Source: Blattamonas nauphoetae (Eukaryota > Preaxostyla > Oxymonadida). From it: a DNA stretch of 64,000 nucleotides. The position numbers and the translations under genes were made by a program. The notes under the pieces are model-generated. The model was not told where the DNA came from, searched no databases, and was given only the letters and a program-made list of their open reading frames with translations. The stretch is from assembly GCA_033064195.1 (NCBI GenBank), contig JARBJD010000057.1, forward strand, positions 186,001 to 250,000, written 5' to 3'. The stretch's first letter is position 1. Every line of letters begins with the position of its first letter. Below, in pieces: positions 46,929 to 59,449 of the stretch.

Positions 46929-49900
46929 GACAGTCCCACTTGCAACATCTGTCTGCAATCGTCGATCACGACATCGTTATCAACCTCATGACACTTTTTA
47001 ACCTCTCCGTTGATCTCACCATTCCCTCCACACTTCGCACTCTCACCAACAATTCAGCTGCGGAGTCTCAATCAATCCGAGATGTGGTGTTGCGTGAAGC
47101 TTTTGTTCCGCTGGGATTTGGCGAACGACTGATCGTGTTCTCTCCGAAATTGTGATTTTGGGAGATTCGGATCTGTCATCGGGAGTGACGGCGACAACTA
47201 ATGTTTCTGTGAGAAAAGGAGAAGAAGGGGCGATTCTACATGTTTCATCAGTCGGGTGTCTGACAACCACAGCGCACCACTCGCTGCTGATGGAAGAGCT
47301 GGTGATCATACTCCCGCCCATCCAAACCGCGGAAGCCGTTATTATCATTCCAGTTTCTGGATCTGCCACTCTGACCACGATTGTTGTAAGATCAACAGAA
47401 GCGAGTGATGGAACACTTGTTCTTGTGACAGGAGGAAGGGCAGACATCACATCTTTGGTGATGGAATCTGAGTTGAAAGAGAACACTCATTTGGTTGAGA
47501 TTTTTGAGGGGATCTTGAGTGTGGAGAGAGTTGGAGTGAAGAATGTGGTTCCGGTGAACAGTTCGATTGTGTGGATGAAGGGAGGAAGTGTGAATGTGTC
47601 TGGAGTGTCAATTGTTGGAGTTTCGTCGATTTCGGGTCATCTTGTTGAAGCATCAGGGACATCAGCTCGTGTGAAAGACATTGCTCTCTCGCACATCTCC
47701 TTCTTGTCTGCTCCGTTCGTCTTCTCCTCGCTGGACTCGTGTTCGCTTTCGAATATTTCGTTGAGTGACTTCTCGTCTGGAGTTCTGATTGAAAGAAAAG
47801 ACATAACAATACTGGAAGTGAACGGGAGCGACTTCACAGGATCGACAGAATCGTCAGCATTCACGAATGAAGAGAACACTCGTTCTGCTTCACTGTTCGT
47901 CGTCGATTCAGGGTCTCTATCGCTGAACTCGTGTTCGCTGTCGTCATTCACACTTTCGTCGTGTCCTCTGATCTCTCTCGAGGCTGGGTCACTGTCGCTG
48001 ACGTCGTGTGAATTGAGTTCGATTGACCGACTGTCTGGGAAAGGATCGATTCTGTCGACAGTGATGAGAAGTGGGATGGGATTGATGATGGATGGTGTGA
48101 AGTTGTCGTCGATGCATTGCTCGTCGGAATCGCCCGCTGTTCTGCTGAATTTCTCGTCGCCCACACCTCTTTCTCCATTCCCTTCGTTGTCTCTGAAAAA
48201 TCTGAGCTTTGAACGAACAGAAGGGCAAGATGCGATGAGTCATTTTGTGGAGCTTGTTGGTCAGAACATCTCGAACTTCATTGTGGAGGAAGACACGAGA
48301 TTCTCAGGATCATATTCAAGTGATTCGAATGCGAACGATCTGTGGAGCGTGGATGAAGAGTGGAACTTGTCTGCCTCGCTGCTGTTCTATTTGTTGAAAC
48401 AAGAAGGCCCAGTTCGGGTTCAACGAGGAGGATCTGATGTGGACAGATGTGGATATACAAATGTGTGGTGCAGCTCAGTTGAGCGAGGGATTTCAAGAAC
48501 GACTGATCGTGTTCTCTCCAAAATTGTGATTTTGGGAGATTCTGACCTGTCGCTGACAGTGACGCTGACGACTAGTGTTTCGATGACGAAGGGAGAAGAA
48601 TCAGGAACTGTGCATATTTCATCAGGTGGGTGTCTGACAGTTGGATCGCACCACTCTCTGCTGATGGAAGAACTATCGATCACACTGCCAACGACCCAAA
48701 CAGCCGATGCTGTGATCATTGTTCCTCCTTCTGGTTCCACGACTCTTGACACGGTTGTGGTGACAACACCTGGAGGGAGTGATGCGACACTTGTTCATGT
48801 CTCTGGAGGTGACGCTGAAATTGTGAATTGTGTCATCAGATGTGAGATGAAAGAGAACACTCATTTGGTTGAGATTGTGGGAGGGAATGCGAGTGTGGGC
48901 ACACTTCGAGTGGAGAATGGGATTGCGATGAACTCATCGATTGTGTGGATGAAGGGAGGAAGTGTGAATGTGTCTGGAGTGTCGATTGATGGAATTTCAT
49001 CGATTTCAGGCCAACTTGTTTCGGCTTCAGGAACGTCGGCTCTTGTGAAAGACATGGCACTCTCGCAGATCTCCTTCTCGTCTGCTCCCTTCCTCTTCTC
49101 CTCGCTCGACTCATGCTCGCTTTTCAACGTCACCGCCGACTGCTCAACATCGGATGCTCTGATCACCACAAATAATGTGACCACACTCCGATTGGAAGGC
49201 TGCCACTTCTCTGCACTAACCCCAGCAATCACTTCGACCAACGAAAATGATGAGGTGCAGTTGTGTGAATGGTCGAATTCCTTGCTTTCTCTCGCTGATT
49301 GTTCGTCCTTCTTCCATTTCACTGAAATGAAGCATCTTCCACAAGGAGCGATCTCCACAATTGGCGGCGAGCTGACTCTGTCCTCGTGCACCTTCCTCGA
49401 CAACTCTCCATCGAACACTAACTTCCCTTCGCTTCGTCGAAATGTGATGTGTTCGGATGGGAAAGTGTTGGTTGAGGCAGTCGGGGGAGATGGTCATTCG
49501 TCGCCTCATCATTGGATCTCGACTCACAACTGTTCAGTCGAGAAGGAAGACAAGATCCTTCTTGCTCCCTTCTTCGTCCCAACGCTCTCCTCGACAAAAT
49601 CAAAAAGCAAACTGGACAAGAAAGCAAAGAAATATGAAATTGTGTTGAAAGGGGAGACGTTCATCCCGTGTGGCTTGTCTCTCGAAGTGTTCGAACACAT
49701 TGCTCTCTCCAAAAAGACATTCTCAGAAGGCGAGCACATTTTGGTGGAGTTGGATCCGTCCGAAGTGACATCGTGGAAAGAAGACACAATCGAACTGTCT
49801 CTTCATCAATCATCACTCACTTCTCTGAACAGCAAACACGATCTGCATTGTCGTGTGCTATTCGGATCGAGTGGGAAGACAGACTCGTTCTCGCTGAAAG

Positions 49901-50937
49901 GATTGAAAGGGAACATGTCACAAGCTGGTCGAGTTGTGTCGATTGTTGTTCCGATTGTGTGCTCCGTCGTTCTCCTCCTCGTCTTTCTGATCGTCATGCT
50001 TGTTCTGATTTGTCGTCGTCAACAAAAGAAGAAAAATGAAAAACAGCCACAACCAGTGCACGAGCTGGACGAATGCCAAATCGAAGTGAAACAAGACGAT
50101 TGTGATGCGAATTCGACCATTCGACCATTCTTCAGCACATCAGATCTGACCCTCCATCCGCACTCTCTCAACATGATCAGCAACGGTGGTTCTCAGGAAC
50201 AATCACAATTCTCGTCTTTTCAACAACAGTTCATCGAACATGTCGAAGTGATGAAATGCGAAGGCGAGCCAGCTGTGGTTCGTGTTGATGCCAGAAAGAC
50301 ACTTTATTCAGCACTCCACGTTGAGAAAGAACTTGCTCTTCCGAAGATGGAGATCCGAAGACAGTTAGTGGCTGGCTTGGAGACTTGTTCAACACAATCC
50401 GTTCAGCGATGTCCTGACTCAGCTCTCGTCGCACTGGTCCTAGTTGACTCTTCTGGTTCAGTCTGCCTCAAACTGGATCAGAACTTGAATGAGATGAACT
50501 TGACAACACAACAGATTGCGAATCGGAAGAAGATGAGAGAAGAGGATCGTCGTTGGAGTGCGCCTGAACAGATTGATGAAGATAACAGAGACCAAAAGAA
50601 GGATGAGAAAGAACCACACGCAGTTCCATATGATCCTCTGAAGGCGTCAGTTTTTAGGCTCGGTCTCGTCTTGTGGGAATTGGAGACTGGGCTTGTGCCG
50701 TTTGGGGAGCTGGATGCAGTGAATGCGAGTCGGCAAGTGAAAGGAGGCCAACTCCCTCTGATCTCGAATTGGGAAGACACATCGCTGGCGTCGATTGTTG
50801 CTGAATGTCTCTCCTTCGATCCAGACGAACGCCCGTCTCTCTCCACACTCAACACCTACTTCTCGTCCCCACCCACTCCACCCGATCCTCCTCCCATCCA
50901 ACAACAGCCAATCGCCTCCACCTGTGTCACACATTGA
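46929..50937 (+). pseudogene. Beta-helix receptor-like gene III, C-terminal part with TM and pseudokinase
   Basis: About 200 bp after the element contain one frame change and one in-frame stop (around 47045-47100), judged against the gene's own internal repeat. From 47152 the frame is open to the TGA at 50937. Two beta-helix units of 1,374-bp period (starting VILGDSDLS at 47152 and 48526) share long identical stretches such as NSSIVWMKGGSVNVSGVS. Then come the conserved pre-membrane domain (FLDNSPSNTNFPSLRRNVMC), a TM helix at about 49935-50010 (VPIVCSVVLLLVFLIVMLVL), a basic stop-transfer (CRRQQKKK), a linker and the kinase-like C-lobe (RRWSAPEQ, FRLGLVLWELETGLVPFGE, AECLSFDPDERPSLS). The N-lobe ATP-binding motifs are absent. 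Probably signalling-dead or scaffold-like in life. Confidence 0.75.
47152..49140 (+). repeat. Internal 1,374-bp coding duplication in gene III
   Basis: The region starting at 47152 recurs at 48526, with high DNA similarity for about 650 bp. Both copies encode HHSLLMEEL, ENTHLVEI and NSSIVWMKGG followed by SVNVSGVSI in register. The stretch between the copies is a beta-helix spacer. It indicates growth of the solenoid by unequal crossing-over. Confidence 0.8.
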
Positions 50938-51995
50938 ACCACTGACTGTCCATGACTGATCAAGTTCCCGTAGACTTCCGTTCTTTCTCCCATTTCTTCC
51001 TTTCAAACTCTGCTCATGCTCGTCATGTGCAGCTGGATGAGTCGTTCTCATCCACTCTGTAGTATTGTCCGTGTCTCCTGAGTGTTCACAACTCTCAGTT
51101 GGTCACGTTTAGAACCCAAATTCATCACACTTGATCTTCATTCATTTCTCTTTCGTTTTGATCGACTGATCATTCCATGAATCAGTCACGAGTTGATCAT
51201 CACGCGTCGTCTTCTGTTGTCTGATTCTCTGTCGCGTCACACTCAACTTCACGTCTCATCGTTTCCATTGAGTCTCGTGCTGTTGTGCCCATCGCTCAAC
51301 ACGTCTCGCTGAACCACTGACTGATCCATCTGGATCTTGGCTCAGTGAGCTTTCTCTCTCTTCCGTTCTCCGACCCGACTGGAGAGTATGACATCTCATC
51401 CTTCGTCGATGATCTGTTGTCACAATCTCCGTCACTTTTCGTCGTCGTCTCGGCCCTCTGAGATCGAACACCTTTTCTGTGTTGTGGATTTCTCTGAATC
51501 TCATATCTTTGCTTCGCTTGCGTCTTTTTTTGTTCTGTGGTCACTTCCATACACTCATTCACCACTCATCCACCAGTTTCTGTTGGACGAGTGTTTCCTG
51601 TGTTTGTTTCTGTCAAACTGGAGTTGAGGGAAGATGTATGGAGATTACAGATGATCAGACTGATTCTTTCCTGAAAAAAGGAGATCAAGCCACATTTTGT
51701 GGTACCCACCTATCAATATCAAACTACCTCTTCTCTGTCTGTGTCTTCATAAAGGTTGCCGTGTCTGTGCTCACAGAATCGTTTCATCTCATTCCAACGC
51801 CCCTAATCTCCCAAATTCGATCAACTCGTGAATTGTCTTTCAGTCAGGCTAAACAAGAGTATCATCATTTGTTGTTTCAGTTTTTTATTTTCATTCATCC
51901 TTTTCTGCCTCGTGCTTCGATTAGAATCTGTCTCTCATATTTTCTTGCCCTCTTCTCCATCCAGATTCAAAATCAGTTTCAATTCAGTCGTCTGA
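50938..51995. other. Intergenic, 1.06 kb
   Basis: Only short overlapping frames on both strands, none with domain-like content. No inverted terminal repeats were noticed. Confidence 0.35.
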
Positions 51996-54900
51996 ATGAG
52001 TGAACGAACATCTCTGTCACCTCCATCCATTACTTCTACAACCAAAGAATGTTCCAAAAGCAACATGACCGATAGAGCACTATCTCATAAGATTCAGACA
52101 CACTCTCTCGAATCACACATCCAGCGGTTTGAAAGTAGTGATGAACATCTTTCTTGGGTAGTGTGTCGTTCTCCTCATTTTCTCACTTCCTGCAGAAATT
52201 AATGGAATGGTTTGTTGAAGCGGTGATGGGAGCCGAACTGATCCGAAATGAACACCCATCTGCCCCGCCTCTGACCTCCGAGAACATCCGAATTGATTCA
52301 TCCTCCACAATCGTGATCGGTATTCTCTTTTTCTCCTTTCGTCATCTGAACAGCTTTTCCCTTTTCGCCAGACCAACCATCAATCATTGGTTCTCTTTCT
52401 TCCGACATCTCCACCCTCAACTCGTTTTTTCTGCACATCCATCGAACACTCGAACAACGAAACCGATTGATCATCCCTCTTCATATTAAACATGAAGATA
52501 TTGTCTTCTCGCGCTTCATGGTTGCCCTCGTCGAACATTTCGTGGCTTCTGGAGATTTGATTCTCCCAAATTCATCTCCAACAGATCACTCACAATATTT
52601 TGCAGATTTTTTTGTGATCTTGACAAGAATGTCGGTCCATCGTCCTCTCCATTTCTCCTCCACAATCTCGCCTCATCTTTCACACAATTTGTTCTTCACC
52701 CAGACCATCGAAACAATTTTATTCCCGCAGATCACTCCTTCCTGCGCGGCGATGATGTTGAAGATTCTGAACAACTCCTGGATGCTGTGAAGAAGGTGAA
52801 AAAGTCTCATTCGATGGAGACAGTTCGGAATGCATGTTTCGATCATTTTGAATGGGTGAAGATGATGGAGTTCATTGAGAAAGATGCAAAATTTGGGGTG
52901 TGTCTTCATTTCTGTTCGTTCATCCCTTCAGAGTGATCTTTCCTTCCTCCAATCACACTGTTTTCGAGCAACACTCCTCTCTCTCCAATCGAAGCATCAA
53001 CTCCGCGCCAACCCCCCTCAACCAGAAGAGAGCAATGAAACCGAGTCCTCACAGAATGAGATGAACACATCCATCACTCGTCTCCCAAGTGAGATTGATG
53101 TGACATGGAATCTGATGGATGTCGGCTCGTCGGAATCGTCAACAACCATCTCCACCCAAACGTCACTCCCATCTGAACAATCATCTTCTGATTCTCACAC
53201 CCTCGCTTCTTATCAGTTGACACTCACCACGGAATTCGCCAGACATCACTCTCTGCAAATCCTCTCTACGATTCATCTTCACCAGTCACGACCTCCTCAC
53301 ACCTCCTTCCCATAGAACAACCGTCCGTTACACTTTTCGGACTCGGTTGTGGACGCGTCTTTCCAACCAACTCCTCACTTCGTCGATGAAAATGAGAAGT
53401 TTGACGTCTCGCTGTTCGACGAAGCAGACGATCAGAGGGTTGTGGCAGCACTTCGTCGGTGTCACACTGTTCTCGAAGCGACGAAATCCACAGAATGCAT
53501 TGTTAATCTCGACACTTTTCGAACCTTCCTCGTCGCTGGTCTCCACTCGTCAAATTTCGCCATCCAGATGGAATGTTACAGACTCTTCTTCAGATCAGCA
53601 GAGTTGCATTGGACAGCTGATGATCCCTTCAACAGCAAATTTCAGAATCTCCACAAGGCATTCCGCGATGGAACAATCTGGGAGAAGATAGCCTTGCTGC
53701 ATTTGTGGATGCGATGGTTTGACTTTGGAGACAGAGATGAGCATGGTCAGATGATGGTTGAGTCAGACTTCGATTTCGACGGGTTTCTGGCAGCTGATCT
53801 TGCCATCACACCCCTCTTCGACGAGGCGTGTTGCTTCGTCGAAAGAATCGTCGTCCTCAAAAAAGTTTCGATGACACCAAAATGGAAGTTGGACTTCCTT
53901 CTTTCGTTTGAGAAGAGGCATCAGATGATGTCGCGTCTCACCAACGAACCGAGTCCATCTTCGAAACTGGAACGACCGAAATTTTTTCTGAGTCAATTCG
54001 CAATCACGCTCGGATCGTTCTTGTCTGTCTTTCGTGGCTGTGATTTTCCTTCAGCACTGACTGAAGTCATCGCATCTGATTTGGACTCAAGTCGACAGGA
54101 GTTCATGAATCGGGTGAGTCCAACCTTCTTCCTCAACCACACCTCCATCAACCCCAAACACCGACACTCCTTCTTCCCGATGGATCTGATGTTCGAACGG
54201 TATCTCCGCACAGGTCCAGGCGCTTTCTTCGAAGGATGGGCTGATCTTTCTGACTGTCCTTCAAGAAAGTTCCTCTTCACTCCTTGTGTTGGACTGCACT
54301 CACTTCTCCATCGATGTCCCAAGCTCGATCTCGATCAGCCATCACTTGCCCGACTCCTTCTCTTGCTCATCCTCGAGTACTCTGATCAGGAGACTACACC
54401 CACAGATCTTGTCAAACTCTTCTGCTATTTCCCTCCTCCTCGGCTTTTCGACGCTTTTCTCTCCCCTCCACGCCTCGACGGACCGTTCTTCCCGATCGAG
54501 AATCTCATTCTCGTTACATTCTGTGATTTTGGTGAATATGTCACTCCCTTCGGTGCATGTTCGTCTCTCGCCAAAGTGTTCAAGATACTGGCTCCGTACG
54601 ATTCGAATCCGGAACGAAAGGAGTTGAACAGGTTGAACATTGTTGGGGATCAGGTGGTGTCTCTTCACTGGCTCAACATTCCTGCTCACTTCGACTCTCC
54701 ACTCCTCTGCCATCTTCCTTCTCTGGCTGGTGCTCAGCGAGGCGTCCTCCAAACTCTCTCCTCCCACTCTGGCATCCCCTCTCTCGTCACTCCGAACACA
54801 CCTCAATCCAACTGGAATCACTTCAGAACTGCTGTGTCCCAAACACTGTTTCGCAGCGATGTACTCCTCCTTCTGTGTCTCTCTGTACATCATCTGACTT

Positions 54901-55284
54901 ACTTCGGTTTGATCACACATTTTTCATTCTTTCTCAGATGTCCGTTCTCCGCCAATCGCTCTCCTTCTCCTGAACTTTCCCACTCGTCCCATCCTGTTTG
55001 TTTTCTCACAATGATTTCCTCGTCTTTTCAGATCTCCCATTCCAGCACTCGCATCTGCTGCCTTCGAGTTCTTCCATCGATTCGTCAGTGTCTCGTCTGA
55101 TGCTGTTCGGATGGAGTTGGTGAAGCGAGGTCTGTTGGATCGTGTCGTGTTCGCTGTGTCGAATTCTTCGTTCTTGGATGACTACGAGAAAGGGATTGCT
55201 GTGATTGGGATTCTTCTGGCGACAATCCGACGCTCTGATCAGAAACAGAAAATGAGAAATGTTGACTTCTCTCCTGTCTTCTGA
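51996..55284 (+). CDS. ARM/HEAT-like helical protein, multi-exon, one in-frame TAG
   Basis: The ATG at 51996 starts a 162-nt exon. Well-phased introns follow at 52158-52195, 52320-52353, 52898-52931, 54907-54937 (only 31 nt) and 54996-55031. The product is a leucine-rich alpha-solenoid (NHTSINPKHRHSFFPMDLMF, ARLLLLLILEYSDQE, then after splicing LALLLLNFPTRP-like text and EFFHRFVSVSSDAVRMELVK). Two problems remain. Near 52600 the reading frame must change, perhaps through another intron using an AAG acceptor at 52627. A TAG at 53313 sits in otherwise open, in-frame coding sequence. After the TGA at 55282 the same frame stays open for 38 more codons to a TAA. There is no catalytic or membrane signature. 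The gene could be functional with an unrecognised splice, or a young pseudogene. Confidence 0.6.
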
Positions 55285-55558
55285 CATCTCTCCCAAGCAC
55301 TCCCCATTTCTCTCCTATCTGTCAGCGAAACAACCATCTCTGAAATCCAACATCAGATTTGGTTGAACATGATGTCTGTCCGAAGAATCGGCGTCTTCTA
55401 AATGCTCTTCTTTCTCTACTTCTCTCCCAGTCATGGACGATCTCCTGTCTCATTCAAGCTGATCAAAGCATACTCTTTGTCATTTCCTTTCTTTTCAACT
55501 TTCTCTGGTTTGAAAACCTTTTCACAAAAATCATACTTTTGTGGCTCGTCAAGTGGAA
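55285..55558. other. Short spacer between convergent helical genes
   Basis: The first 115 nt stay open in the frame of the upstream gene. The rest is AT-rich and probably holds both 3' ends. Confidence 0.3.
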
Positions 55559-56623
55559 TTAATTCAAAAATCTCCATTCTGTCCAAAATGGCACATTCCC
55601 ACCCAAACGATCGATCAGCGCCGCTCCAACGAAGAAAAAACGGTTGGAATCTCCATCGTATTTGTGAAATCTGAAGAAGCGCTCGATCTCATCGAAAAGG
55701 CCTTCGTCGTGAAGTTTAGCCAGAATCAGTTTTCCTCGCTTATGAACAGCTGGATCTTCCTTCCACCAATATTTACGTCCATTCATCAGACCCCGAAGAA
55801 GAATGCTGATCATGTCGAAGCTGGTGAAGAAGGTAAGACAGTCGCAGAAGGACAGAGAAAGAGAAGAAGACAGCACGAATTGGGTCATCTCTTCCAGGAT
55901 GGGCGATAATTCGATGAGTATCCGAAAAACTTCAGTGAAATAGATAGACTTCTCAGAATCTGCGATTCGCCGTCGATTGTTGCAGATGAAGTTCAGAAAT
56001 GGTTCTATGGGACTGAAAAACTTGTCGATGAAAGAACGTTGAAAGGTGTTCATTGAAATCCTTCTTTCTTGGCATATTGTTCGAGAATCCTCAGGAAACA
56101 GGCAGGCGAGGAACGAGTCCACGATATCAATTAGATATGATTGGGGCTGAGCCAATAGATGCATGTTATGTTCGTAAAATGCTTGTGGGATGAGTTTGAA
56201 GAATCGTGTCTCGATTATATCAAAGGAAGTGGCCGTACGAGTGAACAGCAAAACGTTTTTCAGAAGGAACAGTACCGAGGTGACAATTTTCTCGCTGGAC
56301 GATGTAATGAGTGGTACAATTGACTTGATGAAGCCAGAACAAGAGCCATCTGGTGTGGGAACGAGTTCGAAGAGAATCTTGTCGGGAATGAATTTGCGGT
56401 CGATTTTCTCCAGAAGAGCACATGCCTGTCTGATAAATTTGTGATCCAGATTGTTTCCTTCCTGGATGAAGTCAACAAGCGAGATGTACTGCTGAGACGC
56501 GTGTTCGATTGATCGAACGTTTGATGGTTCGATTTTCACAAACGAGGGAGTTGTGTCACCATGTGAATCTTGGGTGAGGGACTGGGTGTTTGGGTGCTTA
56601 TCTGTGTTGGAATTTTTTCTCAT
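55559..56623 (-). CDS. ARM/HEAT-like helical protein, single exon
   Basis: An intronless open frame of 354 residues on the minus strand, ATG at 56623 to a TAA at 55559. A short polar N-terminus (MRKNSNTDKHPNTQSL) is followed by about ten amphipathic helices (IRQACALLEKIDRKFIPDK, FIKSIVPLITSSSEKIVTSV, LIDIVDSFLACLFPEDS). The last 100 residues (RGLMNGRKYWWKEDPAVHKR, LHDEGLFDEIERFFRFHKY) suit the C-terminal repeats of an alpha-solenoid. The overall helical layout recalls the genes at 902 and 51996, but sequence similarity is low. It is convergent with the 51996 gene and divergent from beta-helix gene IV, with a 234-bp gap. The role is probably protein binding in the cytosol. No enzyme motif is seen. 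Confidence 0.75.
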   Translation of the reverse strand: MRKNSNTDKHPNTQSLTQDSHGDTTPSFVKIEPSNVRSIEHASQQYISLVDFIQEGNNLDHKFIRQACALLEKIDRKFIPDKILFELVPTPDGSCSGFIKSIVPLITSSSEKIVTSVLFLLKNVLLFTRTATSFDIIETRFFKLIPQAFYEHNMHLLAQPQSYLIDIVDSFLACLFPEDSRTICQERRISMNTFQRSFIDKFFSPIEPFLNFICNNRRRIADSEKSIYFTEVFRILIELSPILEEMTQFVLSSSLSLSFCDCLTFFTSFDMISILLRGLMNGRKYWWKEDPAVHKRGKLILAKLHDEGLFDEIERFFRFHKYDGDSNRFFFVGAALIDRLGGNVPFWTEWRFLN

Positions 56624-56857
56624 TGAAGAAGGAATGAAGCTTCAGACTTTGATCGAAACCACAAGAAATAGATTGTCACAACACTGCATGCAATTCGAAA
56701 AGCTTCTGCATCTCATCACATTTCCAATGAAATTAACATGGGATCTATTTATAAAAACACCAACAATTACTGCACAATCGCTCTTTTCGCAGCTGACATC
56801 AGCAAACAAAGGGACTTGATCAATTTCTTTTGTCTCGAGCTCGACAAACTCGAAATC
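56624..56857. promoter_or_regulatory. Shared divergent upstream region
   Basis: This 234-bp spacer separates the start of the minus-strand helical gene from the signal-peptide ATG of beta-helix gene IV. It contains an AT-rich TATTTATAAAAAC near 56748. It is presumably a bidirectional promoter; no element is proven. Confidence 0.3.
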
Positions 56858-59449
56858 ATGATTCTTCTATCCATCCTCCTTTCCACACTATGTGACCTTT
56901 CTAATTCACCAAACTCTTTTCGGTCACTTCTAAGCCTCGATGATGAAACCTGATTGAACGATGATTGCCACAATTCGAAGATATTGAGGCTCGTCAACGA
57001 AGTGGTGGTCTCCTCCAGCATTCAAATCAGGTCAGAAGATGTCACACTCATCGGCAATCGTAACACATTCACATTCCAGCGAGACATTCAACCAAGTTCT
57101 GTCCATTCTTCAGATTCACCTAATCAAGCACCAACAAAAGTAACATCGGAAAAAACTCAGAAAGCAAATGAATGTCGAGAACTTGCCGCGAATTTCATGT
57201 TTGAAGTCACGAATAGCACATTTTCGATCAGCGGTCTCAACGCGATCGTGAATTCTGGACAAACAGGGATCTGTTTGATCGCTGGCTCGACTGTTCGCTT
57301 TTCAGAGAGTTCGATTGCATGCAATGACTATCTGTCGCCGATCATGATCAAGACATCAGAATCTGAAGGGACGAATTTGGGGTCCACTGTCGTCCTGTCG
57401 TATGTGACCCGTCACTCGGTGTCCGGCCACATTGCCCCATTTGTTGGTATGATTCATCCACAAACATCATCCCCTCTCAAACTGCCGACTTATCTGATTT
57501 GCCCACCGCCGAAATGGAATCCATCTCTGTCGTTGGAACTGATCTCTCGCTCGAATCGAAGCATCTGATTGGAGGAACTGGTCCCCTCTTCTCGTTTGGC
57601 CTGACTGAACAGACCTCCTCTTTGTCTGCCTCTGACTGTGTCCTTCAAATGGAAGCGAGTCTCCACGAAGGCCGTCTGATGAACTTGACATCATCGTCGT
57701 CTGCTTTCTCGCCAGGCAAGCAACTTTTCGGAGGCGAAGTGTCTCAACGAGTGGTTGGTAGTTGTGTCGTGTCGAGCACGAACCACGACAGAGCGACAGG
57801 AATGATGTCACCGAACTTGGGAGGAAACGTGATGTGCCTGAACACCTCGTTCTCCTCGTGCATCCGCGAACGAAACAAAGACTTGGAATACTCTTTCCAA
57901 AACCGAACACAAACCTCCGACCCTGGTCGTCTGGACAACGTGACGTCAGATGTGACATCTGTCTCATTCACTCTCTGCACATTCAACACGATGACCGTCT
58001 CAACTGGTGGAACGTCAGGTGGAGCAGCGATCTTCCTCTATCAGACATCGTCTTCTCTCACCGTTAGGACATGCTTCTTCCACAAATGCACCTGCACTGG
58101 GAAGGACGATACGGGTGGAGCTATCATCTTCGTCAGTCGCGACACATATCGACGGCCACTCTCCATCTCTGGCTCATCCTTCACTAACTGCTCCTCTCTC
58201 TCTGGGACAGGATCATCCAACTTGGCAGGAAGTCTCTTCGCCCAATTTCCATCCCTCCTTTCTGTTGACAGCTGCTTTTTCGACGTGTCCAAGGCAGCAG
58301 TTATTGGAGCAGTGGCTGTAAGATCATTCACTGTCACAATGTCCAACACTGCCTTCGTCGAATGCTCTTCGGATATGTGGAGTGGTGCTCTTGCGATTGA
58401 AGACGCGACGACCCTGAAGCTCTCGTTCCTCCAGTTCAGACAATGCATTTGTGTGAACGATCCGAACGCAAAAGACATCTCCTTCTTGAATTTTGCATCG
58501 AACCAAATAACAGCAAGCATGATCGAGTCATGCGACTCCAACTCGGGACACCCAAATGTTCATTTTACTACCGATTCAAAACCTGACAGCACACTCGTTC
58601 CGCAAATCTCAACCTCCTCCACCACCACAATCAAGTATGTCGATGTTTCGGTTGATGAAAATGAAGCAACAGTGAGAGTGGCAACAGCTGAATCGATCAA
58701 AGGAACGATGAATGTGCTGCTGGATGGGTCGAATGTTCCACGACTCGTCAATGTCGTGTTCGGAGATGACACAACATCGTCCAACTTGGGAACAGCAGTT
58801 GTTTCGTCTGGAGCGAATGGGATTCTGCCTCGTTCTGACTATGCCTTCCGAACTGCCGCAGTGAATGGATATCGAATCATCATTCCCATCGGACCGTTCA
58901 TTTTCGAAGCATCTTCAACACTGAAAGATTGGAACATTACACAAATCAGTTTGAGTGGGGTGAATTTGAAGAAAGGAAGTTATTGGATGCTGGTTGAGAA
59001 TGGAGGAATTGAAGTGAACGTCACGCTCACTCGCTCAAACTCGACGATTCTGACAGGAACAGCCATTCTTCATCAATCAACATCAGATGGAAAGCTGGAA
59101 TGGGAAACTGAATACGAAGTGAAGACGGTCATGTGGTGTCACTCACAGCAACACCGACAACAAGCACACCCGATTTGGTTGTAACGGTGAACAAGGAGAT
59201 CTCCGGAAGATTACTTGTCCTGCTCTCGAATATTGGTGGAAATCGGCACCCTGAATCAACTGCATTCCCGAACATCGCTCGACTTGTGCCATTCGATCTG
59301 TCGTCGTCTTTGACTGGCTCGTTCTCGATGCCGATTGGCGAGTTAGGTTTTTTTCAGTGGCCACTCAACGATTATTCAGTCGTCGCTGCCTCTCTCTCTG
59401 GCCACCTCGTTTCTTCCGATGGAACCACACTGGACGCTCTTCTCACACT

